From NCBI GenBank assembly GCA_012799255.1, contig JAAZLQ010000162.1, positions 1 through 40,581 on the forward strand: a stretch of DNA of 40,581 bases, given 5' to 3'. Under the pieces are notes generated by a model that was not told where the DNA came from, did no database searches, and was given only the letters and a program-made list of their open reading frames with translations. The position numbers were made by a program, and so were the translations under genes. The DNA is from Bacillota bacterium. GTDB taxonomy: Bacteria > Bacillota_G > Limnochordia > DTU010. Shown one piece after another: positions 1 through 7,896 of this stretch. Numbering within the stretch: position 1 is the first letter of the stretch; every line of letters starts with the position of its first letter.

Positions 1-904
1 CCCATTGGGAGATGTACTGCACAGGTCCTTCTTGGGGAATAGGTGCGTAGCCAACTTCAAAAGCATCTCCTACTGCTGCTAAAACATAGCTTACCCCAGC
101 GCTAGAGCCAATGTAAGAAGCAACTGCCTGACTACCAAAGGGATTGGAGAAGAAGTAGTCTTCACCTACCAGGCGGAAGTAGCCCGCTTTGACGCCGTCT
201 GCAAACCAGTTCAACTTCTCTTTGGCAATGTTTTCGTCAATCGCCAAGGTCTTAGCTGCTGCATCAATGTAGCCACTGCCAGCTTGCATAATCAAACATT
301 GGTAAGTATCCGTAACCGAATCTGTCCCAAAGCCAGGAATTCCTTCGTTGGCATAAATCACTTTGCTGGCCTCAGCAAGTTCGCTCCAAGTCTGAGGTGC
401 TCCAAACCCATATTTATCAAAGAGAGTTTTGTTGTAAAACAAAACTTCGCCAACAATGGTTAAGGGACATAGGTAAATAGTATCTCCACCCCATTGGGTG
501 ATTTCGGCGAAGGAACCGGCTGGAATGTTATCCTTAAAACCTGGGATTCCATACTCAGGATGATTGATGTAAGGGGCCAAGTCCACCATTAATCCATCAT
601 TGATGTAATTGATGGCATCCGAAGGGAACATGTTCACAAGATCTGGTCCCATACCAATTCTAACTGCCTGCATTAGTTTGGCATCGAATTCGCTGTAAGG
701 CTGCTGTTGCGAAACCACTTCGTACTTATCTTGGGATGCGTTAAAGCCTGCAATGATCTTTTCCAAAGCTTCTTGATGATGATCGGTATAGGTGTTCCAG
801 TAGATGATCTTGGTACGAGCCGCCTCCATACATCCACTGAAACCTAGGGATGTTAGCACCAGTACTAAGGCGGTAAGGACTAGGGTTTTACTTAGCTTCC
901 GCAT
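1..904 (-). CDS. ABC transporter sugar-binding lipoprotein (family 1), partial at left edge
   Basis: Extracellular solute-binding protein of the carbohydrate (CUT1) type, cut off at the left edge after about 301 residues. The ATG at 902-904 follows a GGAGG site. A hydrophobic signal peptide ends in FSGC, a slightly atypical lipobox, so the mature protein is probably lipid-anchored at Cys25. After it come family-typical stretches such as IIYWNTYTDHHQEALEKI and GIPGFGTDSVTDTYQC. It lies 23 bp downstream of the HAD phosphatase gene and is probably co-transcribed with it; the permease genes would lie beyond the edge. The ligand cannot be read from the sequence. Confidence 0.85.
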   Translation of the reverse strand, partial: MRKLSKTLVLTALVLVLTSLGFSGCMEAARTKIIYWNTYTDHHQEALEKIIAGFNASQDKYEVVSQQQPYSEFDAKLMQAVRIGMGPDLVNMFPSDAINYINDGLMVDLAPYINHPEYGIPGFKDNIPAGSFAEITQWGGDTIYLCPLTIVGEVLFYNKTLFDKYGFGAPQTWSELAEASKVIYANEGIPGFGTDSVTDTYQCLIMQAGSGYIDAAAKTLAIDENIAKEKLNWFADGVKAGYFRLVGEDYFFSNPFGSQAVASYIGSSAGVSYVLAAVGDAFEVGYAPIPQEGPVQYISQW

Positions 905-927
905 TTACTTTTCCTCCATCTCTTTTC

Positions 928-1746
928 TTAAGATCTGTTTGGGTGGTTTACCAATGTCTTCAGATACCCCACCAAATCATCGAGGGTGTGCAGTTCAAGA
1001 TCGCACTCTGCACGCTGGATGTTTGGGAAGGGGTTAAGCCATACTGTACGGCCTCCTTTCTCTTTGATGGGCATTAGATCGTTAAAAGCGTGATCTCCGA
1101 TCGAAAGCACCGATTCTGGTTCGGCGAAGATCAGAGGATTGATTTCTTCAAGTTTGGTTACCATCTCGAAAGGTTTATTAGCGCTACTACAGATCAAGGG
1201 AAACAGTCTCTCATAGCCAAGTTGTCTCAAAAACTCTAATGCGGTTTCTTCATGGGAGTTACTCAAAAGGATAACGTCATAAAAGTCAGTCAAGGCCTGA
1301 ATCGCTTGCTTTAAAGTTGCGTTACCGACCATACCCTGCTCTTCCATGTGCCTGCGTGTAAGACGATAAACCTGATCTCGCCGTTCTCCTTCAAGTAAAC
1401 CCAAGGTATCGCCAATGAGGGTGACAACCGCCCAGGCATCTCCAAGATAAAGGATATCATTGCGGGTTAGGGCTTGATCATAGGATATAGGGGGACAAAG
1501 ATGCTGTTCAAGAGCGGAAAAATATTCTTCTGGTGTTTGGGGATTCAGCGGGGTGTTTTTATAAAATCTATTCATGGTGAGGGCTTGTCCAGCAAAGACC
1601 CGGTCCGTGAACTCAATTAAGGCGGGTTCCCATAAAGCCCATTTGGTATTCTGGACTAAGAAGTGTATGTAGTCTTTGTGAAATGTAGTGTTCTGATAGA
1701 TAGTGCCGTCGAGATCGAAAACGATTGTTCTAAAATTTTTGCTCAT
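928..1746 (-). CDS. HAD-superfamily hydrolase (sugar-phosphatase-like)
   Basis: Cytoplasmic HAD phosphohydrolase of 272 residues. Motif I is VFDLDGT near the N-terminus (nucleophile and acid/base Asp). Motif II is ILLSNS, the motif III lysine is in NKPFEMVTKLEE, and motif IV is IGDHAFNDL. A helical cap domain lies between motifs I and II, as in phosphoglycolate and sugar-phosphate phosphatases. The start is supported by GGAGGG eight bases upstream of ATG. It sits between a regulator and a sugar-binding protein, so a role in dephosphorylating a sugar intermediate is plausible, but this is inference and the substrate is unknown. Confidence 0.85.
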   Translation of the reverse strand: MSKNFRTIVFDLDGTIYQNTTFHKDYIHFLVQNTKWALWEPALIEFTDRVFAGQALTMNRFYKNTPLNPQTPEEYFSALEQHLCPPISYDQALTRNDILYLGDAWAVVTLIGDTLGLLEGERRDQVYRLTRRHMEEQGMVGNATLKQAIQALTDFYDVILLSNSHEETALEFLRQLGYERLFPLICSSANKPFEMVTKLEEINPLIFAEPESVLSIGDHAFNDLMPIKEKGGRTVWLNPFPNIQRAECDLELHTLDDLVGYLKTLVNHPNRS

Positions 1747-1783
1747 TATATCCCTCCAACGGACTTATGGGAACCTCGAGGTG

Positions 1784-1789
1784 ATTATA
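1784..1789 (-). promoter_or_regulatory. Extended -10 promoter element ahead of the HAD gene
   Basis: Minus strand reads TGGTATAAT (TG-N plus perfect TATAAT) about 40 bp upstream of the HAD start. No good -35 box lies 17 bp upstream, only an A-rich tract, which fits an extended -10 promoter. Together with the terminator after the RpiR gene it suggests that the HAD and binding-protein genes form their own transcript. Confidence 0.45.
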
Positions 1790-1866
1790 CCATATTGAAA
1801 TCTGCATTTTTTTCCGTTTGCGTAAAATTATTTACCCCGAGCTAGTGGCCTGGAGTGGATTGAAAA

Positions 1867-1893
1867 AACCTGCTACCACTGGGGCAGCAGGTT
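1867..1893 (-). terminator. Rho-independent terminator after RpiR gene
   Basis: Inverted repeat AACCTGCT / AGCAGGTT with an 11-base loop, followed on the minus strand by a T-rich run (the stem's TT plus four more T). It lies just past the stop of the RpiR-family gene. Confidence 0.8.
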
Positions 1894-1904
1894 AATGCTC
1901 ACGT

Positions 1905-2654
1905 TCAACGCAAATAGATGCCGAGAAGTTCTTCAAAGGCTAGAATCACTTTGCCGAAAAAGGAGTTGGGTACTTCGCTAATCAGGGTCTGTTTCGCAGT
2001 ATTGACCAGAAAAAGGATATCGGAAAGCTCAGCTAAGGTGGACTCGGCGCGCCTAGAAAACGATAGCACCTTGAAGCCACTCTCTTTCGCCCTTCTTACA
2101 TCATTTAAAACCGTGTCCGTCTCGCCACTTTGCGAAATGGCAATAATCATGGAAGGCTCAATAACAGGAACCATTCCTCCCTGCCGCTCTTCCTTCATTA
2201 GCATTAGGTCATAAAAGTGGACACGGTTAAAAACCATGAAACCACAGACAGCTAGGCGCTGAACAATGTAGTCGGCCACAAGGTCAGCAAAGCCAGCCCC
2301 CACAGCAAAAATCTTCTGTTCCCGAAATTGGGCTAGCAGCTTACAGAAGCTCTGAATTTCGTCATCATGGTAATTGTCAATTAGGTTCTGCAAGGTTTCT
2401 CGCTGGGGATCTCCCTGGAGCACAGGATTAGCGTTTTGCAGGGCTAAGTAGTAAAACAGTTCACTGTATCCGTCAAATCCTAGGCGTTTACACAGTTTCA
2501 TAATAAAAGCTGTGGAAACGAAGTTCTCGTCCGCTATTTGCTGAATCCCCACTTTACCCGAGTTGTTCTCAATATGCTGGACAATACTTGTAATAACCCG
2601 CTTTTCTTCCTCTGAAAGGAGGTTGGTCAAGAGGTAGTAATAGTTGTTGCTCAT
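1905..2654 (-). CDS. RpiR/MurR-family transcriptional regulator (HTH + SIS)
   Basis: DNA-binding regulator of 249 residues, slightly shorter than the usual 270-290. Residues 10-80 form the RpiR-type helix-turn-helix (GIQQIADENFVSTAFIMKLC, then RLGFDGYSEL). Residues 110-240 form a SIS sugar-phosphate-binding domain with the loop IAISQSGETD and the strand KIFAVGAGFADL. Such proteins sense phosphosugars. It lies 78 bp downstream of an MFS permease gene and ends at a strong terminator, so it probably controls the permease and/or the HAD and binding-protein transcript. The effector is unknown. Confidence 0.9.
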   Translation of the reverse strand: MSNNYYYLLTNLLSEEEKRVITSIVQHIENNSGKVGIQQIADENFVSTAFIMKLCKRLGFDGYSELFYYLALQNANPVLQGDPQRETLQNLIDNYHDDEIQSFCKLLAQFREQKIFAVGAGFADLVADYIVQRLAVCGFMVFNRVHFYDLMLMKEERQGGMVPVIEPSMIIAISQSGETDTVLNDVRRAKESGFKVLSFSRRAESTLAELSDILFLVNTAKQTLISEVPNSFFGKVILAFEELLGIYLR

Positions 2655-2687
2655 TCATTCGTCCCCTCTACCCAAAGTCTGTTTAGA

Positions 2688-2706
2688 CCTTCTAGATCTA
2701 AGAAGG
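2688..2706 (-). other. Inverted repeat between MFS and RpiR genes
   Basis: CCTTCT / AGAAGG arms around AGATCTA in the 78 bp gap between the MFS and regulator genes. There is no T-run, so it is more likely an intercistronic hairpin or an operator than a terminator. Confidence 0.35.
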
Positions 2707-2732
2707 GAATCCTCTTAACCACTGATCTTTAT

Positions 2733-3995
2733 CTAAGGTGTTTCCGCAGCCGTTACCGCAGTATTTAGCTTCGCCTGACGCATCGCCGCTCTCACACCAA
2801 TAAACATGAGCGTGGGAAACACAATACCAGTCAAGAGACCAGCCCTAAGTCCCACCTGTTCAAGCCCTAGACCTGAGGTTGTACTGATGTTTTGAATCCA
2901 GGTTGAACGTTGGCTAAGATCTGAAACAAAACCGGTAACCCAAGGTCCGATAGCACCGCCCAGATTTCCAAAAACAGCCAAGAAACCAAACATGGCAGTT
3001 CCTCCCCGAGGAATCCTAGCTGAAGTAAGGCTATAAGTCCCTGGCCACATCAAACTTACCGCGAGCCCGCACAGCGATGCGCCCAAGAGGGCAAAGATGC
3101 GAACACTAGAAAACACTGCCAGGGCGTAGCAGAAGATGGAAAGCAGACTGCCAGCTTGGATAGCTTTCTGCAAATTGATCCTTTCGCCCCACACTCCAAA
3201 AATCGTTCGCCCAATAGCCATAAACAAAGCAAAGAGAGCAGGACCAACTAGATCACCAACCACTTTGGGAACCCCCAATGCCACTTCCGCAAAGAGACTA
3301 GACCATTGGGCCATGGTAAGTTCCGCTGCCCCTGCGGCGAAAATAAGGACTAATGCCAGTCTATACACTGGTAAGCGAAGTAGCTCCACAATGGACAGTC
3401 CCTTTCCTTCCGGTACCAAAGGCAGTAAGGGTACTCGCGAGAACTTGAACAAGTTGTAAAGCGGGATTAGAGCCCAGGCCATAGGTAAGAAATACCAGAT
3501 GTCAGTACCAAAGGTCCAGATAAACAAGGTCGTAATAATCACTACTCCCATGTGTCCCCAGCAATAGAAGGAATGTAAGAGACTCATGGCGGCAGCCTTT
3601 TCGGTGGTTGGGAGCGATTCTACAATGGGGCTGATTACAACTTCAATAATTCCCCCACCAAAACCAGCCATCACTACCGCGATGCTCAGGGCCAAAAAAG
3701 TGTTACTTATAAGAAGGGGTAACACACCTAGACCCAGCATGCCAAAGAAGCAGACAGCATGGGCAAGCATGGCTGCTTTGCGAAAACCCAAGCGGTCTAC
3801 GAAACGAAGCATACCCAGAGATGTAATGATTTGAACTCCAAAATTAAGCAAGACCAAGCGGCCGAGCATCTCGAAGGAAAGTCCAAACTTGTCATGAAAG
3901 ACGATAAAAAACAAAGGAGCTAGATTGTTGTTTAGAGCTTGCGTGATTAGACCTAGATAACATGCGATCATGGTTGGTTTGTACTTACCAGACAA
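2733..3995 (-). CDS. MFS transporter, sugar-permease-like
   Basis: Integral membrane permease of 420 residues with about twelve hydrophobic segments in the major facilitator pattern. The N-terminal motif is LGMLRFVDRLGFRKAAML (the loop 2-3 MFS signature) and GLAVSLMWPGTYSLTSARIP precedes the late helices. The start is a TTG at 3993-3995 with GGAGGG seven bases upstream. The overall look resembles the FucP/sugar or multidrug MFS groups, but the substrate cannot be called. It is transcribed away from the flavin cassette and towards the RpiR regulator. Confidence 0.85.
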   Translation of the reverse strand: MSGKYKPTMIACYLGLITQALNNNLAPLFFIVFHDKFGLSFEMLGRLVLLNFGVQIITSLGMLRFVDRLGFRKAAMLAHAVCFFGMLGLGVLPLLISNTFLALSIAVVMAGFGGGIIEVVISPIVESLPTTEKAAAMSLLHSFYCWGHMGVVIITTLFIWTFGTDIWYFLPMAWALIPLYNLFKFSRVPLLPLVPEGKGLSIVELLRLPVYRLALVLIFAAGAAELTMAQWSSLFAEVALGVPKVVGDLVGPALFALFMAIGRTIFGVWGERINLQKAIQAGSLLSIFCYALAVFSSVRIFALLGASLCGLAVSLMWPGTYSLTSARIPRGGTAMFGFLAVFGNLGGAIGPWVTGFVSDLSQRSTWIQNISTTSGLGLEQVGLRAGLLTGIVFPTLMFIGVRAAMRQAKLNTAVTAAETP

Positions 3996-4047
3996 CAGAA
4001 ATCCCTCCGATTACCTCAAAATTGTGTTCCGCCCCTTGTATTCCTTA

Positions 4048-4059
4048 TTTGTTAACAAA
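4048..4059. promoter_or_regulatory. Perfect 12-bp palindrome TTTGTTAACAAA, candidate operator
   Basis: TTTGTTAACAAA lies 53 bp upstream of the MFS start in the divergent intergenic region, which holds no gene. A second GTTAAC occurs 20 bp away at 4072-4077. It could be the site for the RpiR-family regulator; the assignment is inference. Confidence 0.35.
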
Positions 4060-4104
4060 ACCCTCTTTCTAGTTAACTTACTATCCCAAGTAGGCGGTTC
4101 CCCC

Positions 4105-4125
4105 ATTGTGTTTATTTTTCACAAT
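4105..4125. promoter_or_regulatory. ATTGTG-N9-CACAAT inverted repeat, candidate redox-type operator
   Basis: Six-base arms ATTGTG and CACAAT around a T-rich nine-base spacer, 111 bp upstream of the FMN-binding gene. It resembles Rex (TTGTGAA-N4-TTCACAA) and Crp/Fnr (TGTGA-N6-TCACA) boxes, but the spacing is one base longer than either. Confidence 0.3.
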
Positions 4126-4235
4126 ATGTCCATGATGGGCGATATAGATTAACCGACTCTTTACCTGACTTTGTGAAGGAATTACCAAAGAAGAGCTGAA
4201 TGTGATTATCGTAACAAGGAAGGGAGGTGAACCAC

Positions 4236-4838
4236 ATGCTGAAAAAATCAATGGTATTACTGCTAGCAGTCCTTTTCTTGAGTAGCACTGCTGTACTAGC
4301 TTCCTATCGCGACGGTACGTATATCGGAGAAGCTTCGGGCCACAATGGTCCAATCCAAGTTGAAGTCACTGTTGCAAATGGTCAGATCATCGATATCCAG
4401 GTTCTTCGTTCCGAGGAAACTCCCATCATTTCCGATGCAGCCTTTGCTGGGGTGAGTCAGGAGATTATCGATCGCCAAGTAATCGATGTGGCAACGGTAA
4501 CTGGAGCAACAGTTTCCAGCCGTGCAATGATTGCGGCTGTCAACAGTGTTCTGAAGGACAGCATTGCTTCCACGGAACTAGTCTTTAAGGACGGAGTCTT
4601 CACAGGTACCGCCCAAGGGTTTAATGCACCCGTCAAGGTCCAGGTCACGATTGAAGGCGGTAAGTTAAGTAAAATCGATGTTGTAGAACATGCTGAAACT
4701 CCGGGTTTAGGAGACCGGGCTTTCAACGTCATGATCCCAAAGATGATCGACGCTCAATCTGTTGAGGTTGATACTGTGTCGGGGGCAACTATTTCTAGCG
4801 AAGCACTTATTGATGCAATTCGTGACGCATTAAACTAG
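4236..4838 (+). CDS. Secreted protein with tandem FMN-binding domains
   Basis: Exported electron-transfer protein of 200 residues. A signal peptide (MLKKSMVLLLAVLFLSSTAV) is followed by two FMN_bind domains at about 25-107 and 116-200. Each ends in an ApbE-type flavinylation motif: DVATVTGATVSS (Thr92) and DTVSGATISS (Thr185), where FMN is attached covalently through Thr in RnfG/NqrC relatives. The second domain also has the family stretch HAETPGLGDRAF. The ATG at 4236 is chosen over an in-frame GTG at 4227 because GGGAGGTGA, an ideal ribosome site, overlaps that GTG. It is first in an operon with an exported flavoprotein, its likely electron partner. Confidence 0.88.
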   Translation: MLKKSMVLLLAVLFLSSTAVLASYRDGTYIGEASGHNGPIQVEVTVANGQIIDIQVLRSEETPIISDAAFAGVSQEIIDRQVIDVATVTGATVSSRAMIAAVNSVLKDSIASTELVFKDGVFTGTAQGFNAPVKVQVTIEGGKLSKIDVVEHAETPGLGDRAFNVMIPKMIDAQSVEVDTVSGATISSEALIDAIRDALN

Positions 4839-4871
4839 GACGACTTTTGGCGACGTGAAAGGAAGGTCGAA

Positions 4872-6419
4872 TTGAAGAAGTTTTCTCATTTACTTATTAC
4901 TATCCTTCTAGTGCTCTCCTCTTGTCTAGGGGCTTTTGCCCAAGATAAGGGATTCATTCCCCCTCCCACAGAGTGGGACGAAACCTATGATGTTGTGGTT
5001 GTGGGCGGAGGATTTGCTGGTTTAGCAGCCGCTTACGCATCACATATGGCAGGCGCAGACACTGTCTTAATTGAAAAAATGCCCTTTGTTGGTGGTAACT
5101 CCATCATCAATGGCGGGATCTATGCCTCTTACACCAGCAAACTTAACTTAAACGAAAAGCTAGGACTACCTCCTGGTAATCCTGAAGTCCATATTCAAGA
5201 CTCCATCGCTGGCGGCGACAACCTGCCTGATCCAAAACTAGTCGAGCAGTTCGTCTACGGCTCGCCAGTAATGCTCAACTTACTTTTAGACAATGGTCTT
5301 AAAGTGAGGGACATGCTCACCCGAGTGGGTGGCCACTCTGAGTTCCGCACCTACACCACAGAAAACCAAGGTGGCGTAGACATCGTAGTTACACAATATG
5401 AGATGATCAAACGGGAAAACATTCCTGTGCAGCTTAACACCAAAATGGTCTACATCTACCGTGAAGAACCTATGAAAGGCAATGTTCTCGGTATCAAAGT
5501 ACAGACCAAAGAAGGAACGAAGAATATCCGTGCCTTAAACGGTGTCGTTCTAGCGACCGGTGGATTCTCTGCTGATATCGCGATGCGACAACTCCATGTG
5601 CCTTGGATCGACCCAAGTGTTCCCACCACCAACCACGTGGGGGCAACTGGCGAAGGCATTAAACTGGCTCAACAAGTCGGGGCAAATACCATCCATATGT
5701 CCCATATTCAACTCTATCCCTTCGCGGATCCCAATACTGGAATCTTAGATCTGGTAGCAGTTATTCCTTGTAACGGGCCTGGATTTGGTATGGTTTACGT
5801 AGACTCCAATGGTGAACGCTATGTCAACGAAGCGGAACGGAGAGACGTAAACTCCATGGCAGCCCTCAACTCCAATGGATTCCCCACCTTCGCTATCTTT
5901 AACGAAGAAATGATCGATCTGTTTACCACCCGGGAAGACTTAGCCTGGGGAATGGAGCGGAACAGGGTAATCAAAGCAGCTACCCTTGAAGAGCTGGTAG
6001 AAAAACTCAATTCGCTACCATTTAAGGGCGAGAACATCAACATGAATGTTAACACCCTCAAAGCAACAATTGAACGTCACAACACCTTTGTAGAAAATGG
6101 TGTTGATGAAGATTTCGGTAAAGCCATTGAACCAGGAATGACTAGAGCAATGTACGCTGGTCCCTACTATGCTATTCCTCAATGGCCCTCAGTCCACCAT
6201 ACCATGGGTGGCGTAACGATCACGCCTGAGGCTAAAGTAACCGATATCTGGGGAGAAGTAATCCCCGGCCTTTTCGCTGCTGGTGAAGTTACTGGTGGTA
6301 TCCACGGAACCAACCGACTTGGCTCGAATGCTGTCGCGGATGCACTGGTCTTTGGGAAAATCGCCGGTGAAGTCGCGGCAACAGGAAAAGCACCTGTTTG
6401 GCCCGGATTGGATAAGTAA
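4872..6419 (+). CDS. Exported FAD-dependent fumarate-reductase-like flavoprotein
   Basis: Flavoprotein of 515 residues from the FAD_binding_2 family (fumarate, urocanate or methacrylate reductase type). A TTG start at 4872 follows GGAAGG. The signal peptide contains VLSSC, matching a lipobox at Cys18, with an alternative type I site after AFA. The mature part begins with the dinucleotide-binding motif DVVVVGGGFAGLAAAYA and EKMPFVGGNS. The substrate lobe holds NEAERRDVNS, with the likely proton-donor Arg, and the C-terminal motif GGIHGTNRLGSNAVADAL. There is no haem-binding CxxCH and no fused FMN domain; the FMN module is the separate gene 33 bp upstream. The electron acceptor is unknown. Confidence 0.88.
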   Translation: MKKFSHLLITILLVLSSCLGAFAQDKGFIPPPTEWDETYDVVVVGGGFAGLAAAYASHMAGADTVLIEKMPFVGGNSIINGGIYASYTSKLNLNEKLGLPPGNPEVHIQDSIAGGDNLPDPKLVEQFVYGSPVMLNLLLDNGLKVRDMLTRVGGHSEFRTYTTENQGGVDIVVTQYEMIKRENIPVQLNTKMVYIYREEPMKGNVLGIKVQTKEGTKNIRALNGVVLATGGFSADIAMRQLHVPWIDPSVPTTNHVGATGEGIKLAQQVGANTIHMSHIQLYPFADPNTGILDLVAVIPCNGPGFGMVYVDSNGERYVNEAERRDVNSMAALNSNGFPTFAIFNEEMIDLFTTREDLAWGMERNRVIKAATLEELVEKLNSLPFKGENINMNVNTLKATIERHNTFVENGVDEDFGKAIEPGMTRAMYAGPYYAIPQWPSVHHTMGGVTITPEAKVTDIWGEVIPGLFAAGEVTGGIHGTNRLGSNAVADALVFGKIAGEVAATGKAPVWPGLDK

Positions 6420-6426
6420 TTAACTT

Positions 6427-6456
6427 AAAGAAGCAGCTAGTCTTAGCTGCTTCTTT
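6427..6456 (+). terminator. 13-bp perfect hairpin between flavoprotein and NusG-II genes
   Basis: AAAGAAGCAGCTA / TAGCTGCTTCTTT with the loop GTCT. The 3' arm ends in TTCTTT, so it could work as a weak terminator or attenuator, or as an mRNA-stabilising stem after the flavoprotein message. Confidence 0.6.
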
Positions 6457-6487
6457 GCCCACAGATAAGAGAAGGAGAGCATGGTCT

Positions 6488-6889
6488 ATGTCGCAATCAT
6501 CCCACATACCCAATCCAAAGAGAAAAGGACTACTCAAAGGAGATCGCATCTTATTTATTTCTATCAGCCTAATGATCATCGCGGGACTGGGGTTCCACTT
6601 TTACCTGCAAGCAAAACCACCCACGCCAAATGCCTATGTTCAGGTTGAATCTTTTGGCACCGGTGCAAAATCCGTTTATCCCCTCTATACAGGTCAAAAC
6701 GAATCCTTTCAATTTGAGGGTCCAGTAGGCAAAACCACCTTACTCCTTCAAGATGGAAAAGCTATTATTTCCCATTCCGATTGCCCGGATCAGCTTTGTG
6801 TTCACGTTTTTGGATGGCTGGAAAAGCCACCCCAAATGAGCGTTTGCCTCCCCAATGAGATCATGGTTCAAATCGTAGATTCTCAGTGA
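6488..6889 (+). CDS. NusG domain II-containing membrane-anchored protein
   Basis: Small protein of 133 residues. A basic N-terminus and one membrane helix (ILFISISLMIIAGLGFHFYL, about 21-41) are followed by an exported beta-rich domain with SDCPDQLCVHVFGW and VCLPNEIMVQI. That Cys-x4-Cys ... CLPN pattern is typical of the stand-alone NusG domain II family found beside FMN-binding and ApbE-type genes in Bacillota. The ATG at 6488 has AGGAG ten bases upstream; an in-frame TTG at 6455 lies inside the preceding hairpin and is unlikely. Its exact role in extracellular flavin electron transfer is not established. The gene converges with the fructokinase gene with only 4 bp between them. Confidence 0.8.
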   Translation: MSQSSHIPNPKRKGLLKGDRILFISISLMIIAGLGFHFYLQAKPPTPNAYVQVESFGTGAKSVYPLYTGQNESFQFEGPVGKTTLLLQDGKAIISHSDCPDQLCVHVFGWLEKPPQMSVCLPNEIMVQIVDSQ

Positions 6890-6893
6890 ACTT

Positions 6894-7850
6894 CTACGCA
6901 GATGCTAGCAATTGCTCAACTTCTTTAAGCGTCGGCATAGCGCAAATAGCACCTTTTCGTGTAGTAACCAATGCACCAATAGCGTTAGCAAACTTGACAG
7001 CCATGGCTATTTCCTCCGCGGTCCAGCGGTCTAGTTTTTTATCGCTCTGCAAAATCTGATACAAAATACCACCTAAAAAGGCATCACCTGCACCGGTAGC
7101 ATCGATGGAATTTACGCTAAACCCAGGAATATGCCCAACAAGATCGCCCAACTTGTAATAACATCCATCCTTGCCCAGAGTAACTAGGAGCATTTTCAAC
7201 CCATACTCCCGAAATAACTCTTCACTACCCTGCTCAATATCACCAGATCCAGTTAAAAAAGCAAGTTCTTCACCGGAAACCTTCACGATATGAGCTCGAT
7301 CCATTACCGCTAAAATCTGAGTTCGAGCTTCATCTAGGTTAGGCCATAAATGGGGCCTAAGATTTGGATCATAAGATATGAGTATGTTTCTATCTCTGGC
7401 AAACTCAAGAGCAGTAACGGTGGCACTTCTAGCTGGTTCATGGGTCAAGGATAAGGAACCAAAGTGAAAGATCCTCGTATCAAACATGGCCTCCCTTATT
7501 TCCTCAGGCTGCAACGTAGTATCTGCACCTGGATTTCTGTAGAAGCTAAAAGAACGCTCTCCATCTGGCTGCAGATGCACAAGGGCTAGAGTCGTACTTA
7601 CCTCTTTAGTCAGTACCAAGCCTTCCGCGGAAATACCCTTTTCCCTTAACACCCGCTCCAAAAAGTGACCAAACTGATCGTCGCCCACTTTGCCAATAAA
7701 AGCTGTTCGCTTACCTAAGTTGGCTAAGCAGGCTAAGACATTAGCTGGAGCGCCCCCTGGATTGCATTCAAACAGCTGATTACCGTTTTCTGACAAACCT
7801 GCGGGAGTAAAGTCAATCAGTAACTCGCCTAAGGCCACAACATCAAACAT
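6894..7850 (-). CDS. PfkB-family fructokinase
   Basis: Cytoplasmic carbohydrate kinase of 318 residues, the usual size for ribokinase/PfkB enzymes. It has the N-terminal signature GGAPANVLACLANLG with GKVGDDQFG, and the C-terminal signature DATGAGDAFLGGILY containing the catalytic Asp and anion hole. The context makes fructokinase the best reading: it is the last gene of a sucrose operon in which sucrose phosphorylase releases free fructose, and this enzyme would make fructose 6-phosphate. The start has GGGGTGA upstream of ATG. Specificity for fructose is inferred from context. Confidence 0.87.
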   Translation of the reverse strand: MFDVVALGELLIDFTPAGLSENGNQLFECNPGGAPANVLACLANLGKRTAFIGKVGDDQFGHFLERVLREKGISAEGLVLTKEVSTTLALVHLQPDGERSFSFYRNPGADTTLQPEEIREAMFDTRIFHFGSLSLTHEPARSATVTALEFARDRNILISYDPNLRPHLWPNLDEARTQILAVMDRAHIVKVSGEELAFLTGSGDIEQGSEELFREYGLKMLLVTLGKDGCYYKLGDLVGHIPGFSVNSIDATGAGDAFLGGILYQILQSDKKLDRWTAEEIAMAVKFANAIGALVTTRKGAICAMPTLKEVEQLLASA

Positions 7851-7896
7851 GTTTTCACCCCATTAATCGTGACGTCAAACAGGAGTCCTGTGAGTA

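Noticed and set aside
804..1037. Plus-strand open frame over the binding-protein/HAD junction
   Set aside because: It lies opposite two well-supported genes, has no family features and no ribosome site; it is a shadow frame, like the many other short antisense frames in the window.
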